From NCBI RefSeq assembly GCF_025961205.1, contig NZ_JAOQNH010000002.1, positions 213,501 to 277,500 on the forward strand: a stretch of DNA of 64,000 bases, written 5' to 3'. Every line of letters begins with the position of its first letter. Position 1 is the first letter of the stretch. Of this stretch, positions 48,229-56,949 are shown piece by piece. A program made the translations under genes and the position numbers. The notes under the pieces were generated by a model, which was not told the DNA's origin, searched no databases, and worked only from the letters and a program-made list of their open reading frames with translations. Source of the stretch: Azospirillum fermentarium. Lineage in GTDB: Bacteria; Pseudomonadota; Alphaproteobacteria; Azospirillales; Azospirillaceae.

Positions 48229-49020
48229 ATGGCCGATGAATCCGTCCCCACCCTGACCCTTGCCGGTCTGACCGACGTGGGGCGCGTGCGGCAGCGCAAC
48301 GAAGACAGCTTCGCCCTGATCCCCGACCAGGGGCTGGCGGTGGTGTGCGACGGCATGGGCGGCCACGCCGGGGGGGATCTGGCCAGCCGCATGGCGGCAG
48401 AGGCGATTTCGGATTTCATCGCCGAATTCGGCGGCTCCCCGTCCGGCGTCACCGGGGATGCCGGGCTGATGGCCCGCACCCGCAACGCCATGTCGGTGGT
48501 GTGCTCGGCGGTGACCATGGCCAACCGGCGCATCTTCGCGCTCAACCGCGAACGCGGCTATGGCGAGGGGCGCGGCATGGGCACCACGGTGGCCGGTTTC
48601 TGGCATCTGACCGGCAGCGGGCGGGTGGTGGTGTTCCACGCCGGGGACAGCCGGCTCTACCGTCTGCGCGACGGGGTGGCGAAGCCGGTCACCCGCGACC
48701 ACAGCCTGTATCAGCTCTGGCTGGACAACGGACGGCGGGGGGCGATGCCGCCCCGCAACGTGATCCTGCGCGCGCTGGGCACCGCCCTGGACCTGGAACC
48801 GGAAACGGCGCTGGTGTCGGCGCGGGCGGGCGACGTGTTTCTGCTGTGCACCGACGGGCTGAACGGCATGGTCCCGGACGAGGCCATCGGCGCGGTCCTG
48901 TCCACCGCCCCCTCCGCCGGTCCGGCCGCCGCCTGCCGTGCTCTGGTCGATCAGGCCAACGAGGCCGGCGGCCACGACAACGTGACCGCGGTGATCGGAT
49001 GCTTCGGGGCGGGCGGGTGA
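48229..49020 (+). CDS. PP2C-type serine/threonine protein phosphatase
   Basis: A 263-residue soluble Mg/Mn-dependent phosphatase. The PP2C motifs appear in order: TDVGRVRQRNEDSFAL, VVCDGMGGHAGGDLAS, GMGTTVAGF, VVFHAGDSRLYRLRDG, ARAGDVFLLCTDGLNGMV and GGHDNVTAVI. It is like the stand-alone PP2Cs (Stp1/PrpC) that reverse Hanks-type kinases and that often belong to type VI secretion regulation. It converges on the pseudokinase gene, with 28 bases between the stops. No true kinase gene is adjacent, so its substrate is unknown. Confidence 0.93.
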   Translation: MADESVPTLTLAGLTDVGRVRQRNEDSFALIPDQGLAVVCDGMGGHAGGDLASRMAAEAISDFIAEFGGSPSGVTGDAGLMARTRNAMSVVCSAVTMANRRIFALNRERGYGEGRGMGTTVAGFWHLTGSGRVVVFHAGDSRLYRLRDGVAKPVTRDHSLYQLWLDNGRRGAMPPRNVILRALGTALDLEPETALVSARAGDVFLLCTDGLNGMVPDEAIGAVLSTAPSAGPAAACRALVDQANEAGGHDNVTAVIGCFGAGG

Positions 49021-49048
49021 GCCAGCCGCCGTCCCCAGCCGTCCCCGG

Positions 49049-51031
49049 TCAGGGGGCGCGGGTGCTGATGAACAGGGGCACGGCGACGGCACCCGGGGTG
49101 CCGGCCAGAGCCTCGCGCAGGGCGGTCAGGTAGGAATCGGCGGATTCGGTCTCCGCACGGCGGGGAATGGGGAACAGCGGGACCGGGCTGGCGTACAGGA
49201 TGACAAGCTCCCGGCCATAGGGCGGGGCGACCTCCCAGTAACGGCTGTTGTCGCGGCGTTCGCCCAGGCGGCGCTGCTCGCCGGGGGCCATCTTCACCGC
49301 GGTTTCCAGCGGGTTGGGCAGCATGTGCACCACCATGCCGTCGATGGTGAAGTAATCCACCTGGATGTGCGCCGGCGCGTTGGGGGCGGTCAGGTCCAAC
49401 AGCAGGTCTTCGCCGCCCACGAACGCCTCCGCCGCGCCCAGGACCGCGGGAGTGGCGGTGCCGGGGGGCAGGCGGAACGGGGCGACGGCCTGCAGCGGCG
49501 GGCACAGGGACGCCGCGGCCACCGTCAGATCCGCCATCCCGCGCAGGGGCGGGGGCACGCTGTTCACAAGATCCTGCACCCGCGTCCGTTCATCCTCGCC
49601 GGCCACGGTGCCGCTGACGGTCAGGGTGTTGCCGGCCACCGTCACCGTCACCAGCCCGCACACGTCGGCGTCCAGCGCGCCGGCCAGCCGGGCGCGCGCG
49701 TCCTCCGGTGATGGCGGGGAGGGCGGCGGCTCGGCGGGAGGAACCGCCGCCGGGGGAGGGGCCGGCGGTTCGGGGGCGGCTGCGGAAGGGAGCGCGGGTG
49801 GTTCCGGTGTGGGTGCCGCGGCCGGCGGCTCCGGTGCAGGAGACGGGTCCGGCGCCGGGGCTGGCTGGGGTTCCGGCTCTGGCTGCGGCTGCGGTGCCGG
49901 CGGCGGAGGCGCTGATTCGGGTTCCGGCGCCGGAACCGCCGGTGGGGGTGGCGGTTCGGCAGCCGGGGGCGGTTCCACGGGCGTGGGTGCGGGCGGGGGC
50001 GCGGGCTCCTGTGCCGGGGGGACCACCGCCGGTTCCGGCGGCGCCGGGGCGGGGACCGGCGGCGGTGCTTCCGCCGGGGGTTCGGGCGGGGGGGCCGGGG
50101 GTTCGGGGGGTGGGGGAGGAGCGGGCGGCGGCGGCGTAGGGACCGGGGTGGGCTGTGCCGGCGTGGAAGCGGGGGGTGCCGCCGGGGCCGCGGGCGGCGG
50201 AATACGCTGGGCAGGCGGCGGGGGCGGTGTTTCGGGCTGGACCGCCAGATACCAGCCGGCGCCGGCGGCCAGCAGGGTGGCCACCGCGGCCGCGGCCAGC
50301 AACGGGCCACGGCGGCTGGGCGTTTCTTCCGCACCGGTGGCTGCGGCTGGCAAGGCGGCGGCCAGCGCTTCGGCGAAGGCGGCAGCGGTGGGGAAGGTGG
50401 CGGCGCGGTCCAGCGCGGCGTCGAGAGCGGCGGGAATGCCGCTGTGGGTGGTGCCGGGGCCGTTCAGCATCCGCCGGACCAGGGCGGCCACGGCATCCAG
50501 GTCGCCGCCGATGCTGGCCGTCTTGCGCGGGGTCAGCGCCAGCGACAGCCCGTCCAGCATCGTCCGCCCGCCGGGTCCGGCGGACACCAGCCCCGGCCCG
50601 ATGCCGCCGTGGGCCAGACCCGCCGCATGGATGACCGACAGCCCGTCCAGCAGGGCGGCCGCCGCGCGCACCGCTTCCGCCGGGGTGTAGCGGGTGCCGG
50701 CGGCGGCGGGATCGGCCAGGGTGGGGCCGGGGAACGGCAGGGTCACCACATAGAGCCACAGCCCGTCCGCCGTGCGCTCGGTCCCCGATCCCACCGGCGG
50801 CGCCAGATGGGAGTGGCGCAGGGTCGCGGCGGTGCGGGCAACCACCTGGAACGCCTCTGTCTCGGCCCGCAGAACGCTGTCCCCGTCTTCCCCGCCCGCG
50901 GCGGGCAGGCGGCGGGCGCGGATGCGGACGGTCAGGCCGGTGCGGTCCTGTTCGGCGGGAAAAACCAGGCACGGGCCGTCCACGGTGGGGCCGCCGGTGA
51001 TGGTGAAATGGCCCAGTCGCTGGATCTGCAC
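49049..51031 (-). CDS. Membrane pseudokinase with Pro-rich region and DUF4384-like end
   Basis: A 660-residue protein of unusual build. Residues 1-230 look like a Hanks-type kinase fold, but the catalytic loop is HGGIGP (141-146) instead of HRDxxxxN, the metal motif is DGL instead of DFG, and no VAIK lysine is seen; it should be inactive. A membrane helix lies at about 242-264. Then come about 178 residues dominated by Pro/Ala/Glu, a small BON-like unit (about 445-510), and a C-terminal DUF4384-like domain (DLLLDLTAPNAPAHIQVDYF, VILYASPVPLF). Start: GTG 51031 (AGGGAA upstream) is preferred over ATG 51175. Partner of the convergent PP2C is a reasonable guess. Confidence 0.75.
   Translation of the reverse strand: MQIQRLGHFTITGGPTVDGPCLVFPAEQDRTGLTVRIRARRLPAAGGEDGDSVLRAETEAFQVVARTAATLRHSHLAPPVGSGTERTADGLWLYVVTLPFPGPTLADPAAAGTRYTPAEAVRAAAALLDGLSVIHAAGLAHGGIGPGLVSAGPGGRTMLDGLSLALTPRKTASIGGDLDAVAALVRRMLNGPGTTHSGIPAALDAALDRAATFPTAAAFAEALAAALPAAATGAEETPSRRGPLLAAAAVATLLAAGAGWYLAVQPETPPPPPAQRIPPPAAPAAPPASTPAQPTPVPTPPPPAPPPPPEPPAPPPEPPAEAPPPVPAPAPPEPAVVPPAQEPAPPPAPTPVEPPPAAEPPPPPAVPAPEPESAPPPPAPQPQPEPEPQPAPAPDPSPAPEPPAAAPTPEPPALPSAAAPEPPAPPPAAVPPAEPPPSPPSPEDARARLAGALDADVCGLVTVTVAGNTLTVSGTVAGEDERTRVQDLVNSVPPPLRGMADLTVAAASLCPPLQAVAPFRLPPGTATPAVLGAAEAFVGGEDLLLDLTAPNAPAHIQVDYFTIDGMVVHMLPNPLETAVKMAPGEQRRLGERRDNSRYWEVAPPYGRELVILYASPVPLFPIPRRAETESADSYLTALREALAGTPGAVAVPLFISTRAP
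49706..50239 (-). other. Proline-rich low-complexity coding tract
   Basis: This segment encodes about residues 265-442 of the pseudokinase, nearly all Pro, Ala and Glu with some Gln. It would form an extended rigid spacer crossing the periplasm or peptidoglycan. The GC-rich repetitive DNA makes it prone to length change. Confidence 0.8.
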
Positions 51032-51202
51032 GCTGCCGGTTCCCTGTTGTGCGCCCGTGAGGCTTCTACCCCATCCGGTATACGCGACCTGTCCCCGCCG
51101 CGCCAAGCGGCGAAGGGGGCCGGACCCCGCTGGCCCTTGCACCCTTCGATACGAAAGCGCACAGTCCCCCGGCATTCACGGGCGAAAGGGCCGGCCTTGA
51201 CC

Positions 51203-51823
51203 ATGCGCATATTGTCCCCGGAGCTGAAGGACGCGCTGACCGAAGTCTTCAACATCGGCGTGGGCGAGGCCGCGGCGTCCCTCAGCGTCATGGTGGGTGA
51301 GGAAATCCTGCTCAGCGTGCCGGAGGTGGAACTGCGCACCCGCGCCGGCCTGATCGCCGAACTGTCCGCCGATATTCCGGGCCGCACCACCGCCATTTCC
51401 GAAAGCTTCTCCGGCCCCTTGAGCGGGGAGGCGATGCTCCTGTTCCCAGAACGCCGTGGGCTGGAGCTGGTCCGCGCCCTGCTGCGCGAGGATACCCCGC
51501 TGGAGGAGATCACGCCTCTGGAGCGGGACGCGCTGGTGGAGGTGGGCAACGTGCTGCTCAACGCCTGTCTGGGCGCGCTGGGCAACCTCTTGCAGGTCAG
51601 CATGGAAATCCGTGTGCCCGAGCTGGTGGTGGACACGGTGGAAGCCATCCTGGAAGGGCCGGCGGCCCAGACCATGACCGAGATCCTGTTCCTGCGCGTG
51701 CGCATGACGCTGGCGTCCAGCAGCATCAGCGGCCACGTGGCCATCGCCATGGACGTGCAGTCCTCCCGCCATCTGGAGGATCTGCTGAACACGCTGATCC
51801 GTTCGGTGTCGCAGGCGCCGTGA
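51203..51823 (+). CDS. CheC-like phosphatase of response regulators
   Basis: A 206-residue CheC/CheX/FliY-family protein that dephosphorylates CheY-like receivers. Two copies of the active-site pattern D-x3-E-x2-N are intact: Asp10, Glu14, Asn17 (DALTEVFN, followed by IGVGEAAASLSVMV) and Asp109, Glu113, Asn116 (DALVEVGN, followed by VLLNACLGALGNLL). Thus it is a two-site CheC type. Its stop overlaps the GTG start of the PAS histidine kinase (GTGA), so the two are made together and probably act on one phosphorelay. No CheD gene is near. ATG 51203 gives the family N-terminus. Confidence 0.88.
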   Translation: MRILSPELKDALTEVFNIGVGEAAASLSVMVGEEILLSVPEVELRTRAGLIAELSADIPGRTTAISESFSGPLSGEAMLLFPERRGLELVRALLREDTPLEEITPLERDALVEVGNVLLNACLGALGNLLQVSMEIRVPELVVDTVEAILEGPAAQTMTEILFLRVRMTLASSSISGHVAIAMDVQSSRHLEDLLNTLIRSVSQAP

Positions 51824-53766
51824 CCGGGCTGCCGTCGTTCCCCTCCGCCGGCCTGCTGCTGGGTGTTCTGGACGGCACCCACCATGGGATCGTCGTGGTC
51901 GATGCCCAGGGCCGCGTGGTGCTGTGGAACCGTGCGGCCCACCGGCTGCTCCGCCCGGTTCGCGATCCGGTCCCCGGCACCGCCTTCACCGCGGCCCTGG
52001 GCCGCCCGCTGCACCCGCGGGTGGAGCAGGCGGTGGCGGCGGCGCTGGCCGGACGGTCCACCCTCTTGTCGGCCAAGCTCAATCCCGACTGCTTCGGTCT
52101 CGGTCCCCGCCGCGACGGGGCGGTGCCGCTCTACGCGGTTACCACCGCTCCGGTGACGGGGGGGGCGGTGACGGGGGAGGAGGGGGAGCGGTGCTGCCTG
52201 CTCCAGATCATCGACGAGACCGAAGCCGCGGCCCGCGAACGCCAACTGGTCGAGCACGCCGAGCGGCTGCGTGCGGGAGAGGCGCGGTTCCGTGCCCTGG
52301 CCGATACCGTGCCGGGCGTGCTCTATCAGTGGTTCGAGCGCACCGACGGCACCCGCGGCTTCACCTATGTCAGCCCCCGCGCGCAGGAGATCCTGGGCGT
52401 CGATCCCGAAGCGCTGAAGAACGACTGGACCCTGTTCCGCATCCATCCCGACGATGTGCCGGCATGGCAGGCGTCCATCGACCTGTCCCTGGCCACCGGC
52501 TGCGACTGGCGGTTCGAAGGGCGGATGCTGCGCCCCACGGGGGAAATGCGGTGGTGGCGCGGCCTGTCGCGCCCCATGCGGGTGTCGGCGGAGGAGATCC
52601 GCTACAATGGCATCATCCTCGACACCACCGACGAGCGCCGTGCCCAGGACGCCGTACGCGCCAGCGAGGAGCGGCTGCGGCTGGCGCTGGACGCCATCCA
52701 GGACGGGCTGTGGGACTGGCACATCCCCAGCGGCCATATCCTGCTGAGCGACCGGTGGGAGACCATGCTGGGCTACGCACCCGGCACCGTCGAACCTCAT
52801 CTGCGAAGCTGGGAGCGGCTGCTGCATCCCGACGATGCCGCCGCCGCGGTGGCGGGGCTGGACGAGCATCTGGCCGGGCGGACACCCCTCTACACGGCGG
52901 AATTCCGCCTGCGCCGTGCCGATGGCGGGTGGGCATGGGTGCTGTCCCGCGGGCGGCTGGTGGAAAGCGGCCCCGGCGGCCAGCCCCTGCGCATGGTCGG
53001 AACCCACACCGACATCGGCGCCCGCAAGGAAGCCGACATGGTGCTGGCTCAGCGCACCTTGGCGCTGCAGCGGTCCAACGACGAGCTGGAAGCCTTCGCC
53101 TATGTGGCGTCCCACGACCTGCGGCAGCCCTTGCGGGTGATCGCCAGCTACCTGACGCTGCTGGAACGTTCCTTCCCCCATCCGCTGGAGGGGGACGCGC
53201 GGGAATGCCTGGATTTCTGCCAGGACGCCGCACGGCGCATGGACCGGATGATCGTGGATCTGCTGGATTATTCCCGCGCCGGGCGGGGCGGGCGGCCCAG
53301 CCGCCCCACCGATCTGGCCCGCGCGGTGGAGGCGGCGGTCGCCAACCTGCAGGTGGCCATCGGCGAGACCGGGGCGGTGGTGCGGGTGGCCGGTGCCCTG
53401 CCGGTCCTGTCCTGCGACGATTCGGAGATGATCCGCCTGTTCCAGAACCTGATCGGCAACGCGCTGAAATACCGCCGGCCCGGACAGGCGCCGATCATTA
53501 TCGTCTCCGCCACTCCGGCGGACGGGGCGTGGACGGTGGACGTGGCCGACAACGGCATCGGGATCGACCCCGAGCACGCCGAGCGCATCTTCGGCATCTT
53601 CCAGCGGCTGCACCGGCGCACCGAATACGATGGCACCGGCATCGGTCTTGCCGTGTGCAAGAAAATCGTGGAACGTCATGGCGGGCGGATCTGGGTGGAA
53701 CCGGCGCCGGGGGGCGGCAGCGTGTTCCGCTTCACCCTGGCGGCAGGGGGGCCGCCCGCGCCGTAA
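51820..53766 (+). CDS. PAS-domain sensor histidine kinase
   Basis: A 648-residue soluble kinase without membrane helices. Three PAS-like regions are seen: about 8-120 (VLDGTHHGIVVVDAQGRVVLWN), about 150-275 (RFRALADTVPGVLYQWFER) and about 280-405 (LALDAIQDGLWDWHIPSG, a PAS_3 type). Then comes HisKA with His432 in VASHDLRQPLRV and HATPase_c with NALKYRRP, DNGIGIDPEH and GTGIGLAVCKKIVERHGG. The H-box resembles that of bacteriophytochrome-like kinases. It starts with GTG overlapping the CheC-like gene stop. The ligand or cofactor and the cognate regulator are not evident from sequence. Confidence 0.92.
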   Translation: MTGLPSFPSAGLLLGVLDGTHHGIVVVDAQGRVVLWNRAAHRLLRPVRDPVPGTAFTAALGRPLHPRVEQAVAAALAGRSTLLSAKLNPDCFGLGPRRDGAVPLYAVTTAPVTGGAVTGEEGERCCLLQIIDETEAAARERQLVEHAERLRAGEARFRALADTVPGVLYQWFERTDGTRGFTYVSPRAQEILGVDPEALKNDWTLFRIHPDDVPAWQASIDLSLATGCDWRFEGRMLRPTGEMRWWRGLSRPMRVSAEEIRYNGIILDTTDERRAQDAVRASEERLRLALDAIQDGLWDWHIPSGHILLSDRWETMLGYAPGTVEPHLRSWERLLHPDDAAAAVAGLDEHLAGRTPLYTAEFRLRRADGGWAWVLSRGRLVESGPGGQPLRMVGTHTDIGARKEADMVLAQRTLALQRSNDELEAFAYVASHDLRQPLRVIASYLTLLERSFPHPLEGDARECLDFCQDAARRMDRMIVDLLDYSRAGRGGRPSRPTDLARAVEAAVANLQVAIGETGAVVRVAGALPVLSCDDSEMIRLFQNLIGNALKYRRPGQAPIIIVSATPADGAWTVDVADNGIGIDPEHAERIFGIFQRLHRRTEYDGTGIGLAVCKKIVERHGGRIWVEPAPGGGSVFRFTLAAGGPPAP

Positions 53767-53824
53767 CCCGCCGCTCTGAGGTGTCCTGTCCCAGCCGCGG
53801 CCCGTTCCAGGAAGCCGACGTCCG

Positions 53825-54553
53825 ATGAAGCTGATCGCCTATCCCTTGTCCGGGGTCGAACCCGATATCCGTCCGGCCCGCCCGACCCGCGACTGGCTGG
53901 ATGCGCTGCCGCAGCAGTTCGGTTACCGCTGCCTGCCGCTGAACATCGCCAGCCAGCATGGGTGGGAGGTGTGCGCCCCCACCCGCGTCACCGCCGAATG
54001 GGACAGCGGTACAGGCACCGAGGCCATCCGCGTCACCCCCGACGAACCCCACCCGCTGAACCCGGCCAGCCATTTCGGCCACGGTATCCTGACCTTCCAC
54101 ATCGGGGCGCTGCTGCGCACGCCGCCGGGGATCAACCTGCTGGTCACCGCGCCGTTCAACCATCCCAAGGACGGGATCTGCGGCCTGAGCGGCATCATCG
54201 AAACCGACTGGTCCCCTTACCCCTTCACCATGAACTGGAAGTTCACCATCGCCGGCATCGAGGCGACGTGGGAAAAGGGCGAGCCCTTCGCCGCCATCAT
54301 TCCCATTCCCCGCGGGCTGATGGAATCCATGGAGCCGGAATTCCAGCCGCTGGACACCGACCCCGATCTTGCCGAACGCTACCGGACATGGGCAGTATCG
54401 CGAAGTCAATTCAACCATGACCTGCATGTTCCCGACAGTGAAGCGGCGAAGGAGCGCTGGCAGAAGGGCTATTACCGCGGCGTCAATCCCGATGGCTCCG
54501 ACGGGCATCCTGAGCATCAGACGAAATCCCGCGGCAAGCCATTTATCCGATAA
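53825..54553 (+). CDS. DUF6065 family protein
   Basis: A 242-residue soluble protein. The sequence RDWLDALPQQFGYRCLPLNIASQHGWEV, HFGHGILTFHIGALLRTPPG, VTAPFNHPKDGI and ETDWSPYPFTMNWKFT resembles what I know as the DUF6065 family, whose function is unknown. Homologues often occur near secondary-metabolite or modification genes. Conserved His, Trp and Pro residues suggest a cupin-like or ligand-binding fold, which is only a guess. It stands alone, 58 bases after the PAS kinase gene and before a gap with partial repeats. Confidence 0.75.
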   Translation: MKLIAYPLSGVEPDIRPARPTRDWLDALPQQFGYRCLPLNIASQHGWEVCAPTRVTAEWDSGTGTEAIRVTPDEPHPLNPASHFGHGILTFHIGALLRTPPGINLLVTAPFNHPKDGICGLSGIIETDWSPYPFTMNWKFTIAGIEATWEKGEPFAAIIPIPRGLMESMEPEFQPLDTDPDLAERYRTWAVSRSQFNHDLHVPDSEAAKERWQKGYYRGVNPDGSDGHPEHQTKSRGKPFIR

Positions 54554-54669
54554 GTGGCAATTGCCGCGATTACCGCGTTTCGGTTGTTTTCCTTCGCGTT
54601 GACATACAACCGGGGCTGTGCCATCGTCCGTTAATGCGATTGCAAATTATCGAATAAGTGCAATTGCGA
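54547..54669. repeat. Two imperfect direct repeats around CAATTG
   Basis: CGATAAGTGGCAATTGCCG (about 54549-54567) recurs as CGAATAAGTG-CAATTGCGA (about 54651-54669), one base shorter. The second copy lies just upstream of the HMG-CoA-lyase-like gene. Paired sites with a CAATTG core could bind the regulator of the following operon. A TTGACA element at 54599-54604 lies between them. Confidence 0.5.
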
Positions 54670-54685
54670 AGAAGGGCTTGGCAGA

Positions 54686-55696
54686 ATGACCCCTGAGGAA
54701 ACGTCCGGTATCGGCACCACGTCAACCGCCGGTCCGGCGGCGGTGCTGCCGGTAACGGCGGCGGTTGATGTGGACGTGTGCGAGGTGGGCCCCCGCGATG
54801 GGCTGCAAAGCCTGTCCGGCTTCGTGCCCACCGCGGCCAAGTTGGATTGGATCGTGCGGGAAGCCGCCGCCGGCGTGCGCGAGATCGAGGTGTGCTCCTT
54901 CGTTCCGCCCAAGGTGGTGCCGCAGTTCGTGGACGCCGCCGACGTGGTGGCGGGGGCGCTGGACATCCCCGGCCTGACGGTGACGGCCCTGGTGCCCAAC
55001 GCCAAGGGGGCGGAACGGGCGGTGGCCGCCGGGGTGCACCGGCTGAGCTTTACCCTGTCGGTCAGCCGCAGCCACAGTCTGGCCAACGTGCGGCGCACGC
55101 CCGACGAGCAACTGGCCGAATTCGCCCGGATCACCGCCTTCCTCGCCACCGTTCCCGCCGAACATCGCCCGCTGGTGTCGGGGGGGCTGTCCACCGTGTT
55201 CGGCTGCGCCACCGAAGGCCCGGTGGACGAGGCGGAGGTGGTGCGGCTGGCCGTGGGGCTGGCGGAGGCCGGGGCCGACGACATCAGCCTGGCCGACACC
55301 ACCGGCCACGCCAACCCGGCGCAGGTGCGCCGCGTGGTGACGGCGGTGTCGCGGGCGGTGGGGGACCGGCTGACGGCCCTGCATCTGCACGACACCCGCG
55401 GCCTTGGCCTTGCCAACGTGCTGGCGGGGCTGGACGCGGGCATCCGCTCGTTCGATGCGTCGCTGGGCGGGCTTGGGGGCTGCCCCTTCGCCCCCGGCGC
55501 CCATGGCAACATCACCACCGAGGATCTGGTCTTCATGCTGGAATCCATGGGGCTGCGCACCGGCATCGACCTCGGCCGGCTGCTGGACGCCCGCCGCGCG
55601 CTGGAGGCGGCCCTGCCGGGGGCTCCCTTCGCCGGTCATCTGCACAAGGCGGGCCTGCCCAAGGGGTTCCGTCCGGCATCCGGGGGGCGTTCGTGA
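54686..55696 (+). CDS. HMG-CoA lyase family protein
   Basis: A 336-residue HMGL-like aldolase-type lyase of the DRE-TIM family. Motifs: VCEVGPRDGLQ (catalytic Arg and metal Asp), REIEVCSFVPPKVVPQF, SLADTTGHANP, HLHDTRGLGLANVLAG (metal His pair) and GGLGGCPFAPGAHGNITTED (catalytic Cys loop). HMG-CoA lyases split 3-hydroxy-3-methylglutaryl-CoA into acetyl-CoA and acetoacetate; related enzymes act on citramalyl-CoA or longer analogues. The first 25 residues are variable. The TGA stop overlaps the ATG of the CoA transferase (TGATG), so substrate activation and cleavage are co-translated. Confidence 0.9.
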   Translation: MTPEETSGIGTTSTAGPAAVLPVTAAVDVDVCEVGPRDGLQSLSGFVPTAAKLDWIVREAAAGVREIEVCSFVPPKVVPQFVDAADVVAGALDIPGLTVTALVPNAKGAERAVAAGVHRLSFTLSVSRSHSLANVRRTPDEQLAEFARITAFLATVPAEHRPLVSGGLSTVFGCATEGPVDEAEVVRLAVGLAEAGADDISLADTTGHANPAQVRRVVTAVSRAVGDRLTALHLHDTRGLGLANVLAGLDAGIRSFDASLGGLGGCPFAPGAHGNITTEDLVFMLESMGLRTGIDLGRLLDARRALEAALPGAPFAGHLHKAGLPKGFRPASGGRS

Positions 55697-56949
55697 TGGC
55701 GTCGGCACATCCGGCGGACGCGGCCGTTCCGGTTCCCCGTCCGCTGGCGGGCGTGCGGGTGGTCGAACTGGACCATATGGTGATGGGCCCGGCCTGCGGC
55801 ATGATCCTGGCCGATCTGGGCGCCGACGTGGTGAAGGTCGAGCCGCTGCCGGCGGGGGACAAGACCCGCACCCTGACCGGCTCGGGCGCCGGCTTCTTCG
55901 TCACCTACAACCGCAACAAGCGGTCGGTGGCCGTGGACCTGACCAAACCGGACGGGCAGGCGCTGGTGCGGCGGCTGGTGGAAACCGCCGACGTGCTGGT
56001 GGAAAACCTGCGCCCCGGTGCGCTGGAGCGCATGGGGCTGGGCTATGCCGCCCTGTCGGCGCTCAATCCCCGGCTGATCTTCTGTTCGCTGAAGGGCTTC
56101 CTGCCCGGCCCCTACGAGCACCGCACCGCGCTGGACGAGGTGGTGCAGATGATGGGGGGGCTGGCCTATATGACCGGGCCGCCGGGCCGGCCCTTGCGCG
56201 CCGGGGCGTCGGTCAACGACGTGATGGGCGGCTTGTTCGCCGCGGTGGCGGTGCTGGCGGCGCTGCGCGAGCGGGACATGGACGGGCGCGGGCGGCAGGT
56301 GCGCGCCGGCCTGTTCGAAAACAACGTGTTCCTGATGGGGCAGCACATGGCCCAGGCGGCGCTGACCGGACGGCCCGTGGCGCCGATGCCGGCGCGTCAG
56401 GCGGCGTGGGCCATCTATGACGTGTTCACCACCGGGGATGGCGAACAGCTTTTCCTGGGCGTGGTGTCCGACGGCCAGTGGCGCGCCTTCTGCACGCGTT
56501 TCAAGCTGGAGTCCCTGCGCGACGACCCCGAGCTTGCCACCAACCCCCAGCGTGTGGCCGCCCGCCCGCGGATTCTGCCGGCGGTGGCGCGGGTGTTCCT
56601 GGATCATTCCGCCCGCGGCCTGGTCCCGGTGTTCGAAGAGCTGGGGTTGCCCTATGCCCCCATCGTGAAGCCCGAGGATCTGTTCGACGACCCCCACCTG
56701 CGCCAGTCGGGCGGGCTGATGCCGGTGACCCCGCCGAACGGCGGGCCGGCCATTCCGCTGCCGGCGCTGCCGGTGGAGATCGACGGCGCCCGCCCCGGCC
56801 TCTACCGCGACGTTCCCCGTTTCGGCGAGCACACCCGCGACCTTCTGGCCGAACTGGGGCTGGACGATGATGCCATCGCCCGGCTGCTCCAGGACGGCAT
56901 CATCGCTGCCCCATCCCCCAGCCTGCCTCAGGGAGATACCGTGCCGTGA
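55696..56949 (+). CDS. CaiB/BaiF-type (family III) CoA transferase
   Basis: A 417-residue family III CoA transferase, which moves CoA from a donor such as succinyl-CoA to an organic acid. It shows LAGVRVVELDHMVMGPACGMILADLGADVVKVEP, FFVTYNRNKRSVAVDL, LVENLRPGALERMGLGY and, at the expected place for the catalytic Asp, YEHRTALDEVVQMMGGLAYMTG. The nearest functional theme is the glutarate/HMG/citramalate branch, judged from the neighbour lyase. Starts by TGATG overlap with the lyase gene; stops by GTGA overlap with the TAXI binding-protein gene. The three are clearly one operon. Confidence 0.9.
   Translation: MASAHPADAAVPVPRPLAGVRVVELDHMVMGPACGMILADLGADVVKVEPLPAGDKTRTLTGSGAGFFVTYNRNKRSVAVDLTKPDGQALVRRLVETADVLVENLRPGALERMGLGYAALSALNPRLIFCSLKGFLPGPYEHRTALDEVVQMMGGLAYMTGPPGRPLRAGASVNDVMGGLFAAVAVLAALRERDMDGRGRQVRAGLFENNVFLMGQHMAQAALTGRPVAPMPARQAAWAIYDVFTTGDGEQLFLGVVSDGQWRAFCTRFKLESLRDDPELATNPQRVAARPRILPAVARVFLDHSARGLVPVFEELGLPYAPIVKPEDLFDDPHLRQSGGLMPVTPPNGGPAIPLPALPVEIDGARPGLYRDVPRFGEHTRDLLAELGLDDDAIARLLQDGIIAAPSPSLPQGDTVP

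Noticed and set aside
49706..50239. Repeat-rich tract considered as a possible CRISPR or tandem-repeat array
   Set aside because: No constant repeat/spacer unit exists; the periodicity comes from proline codons in a coding region.
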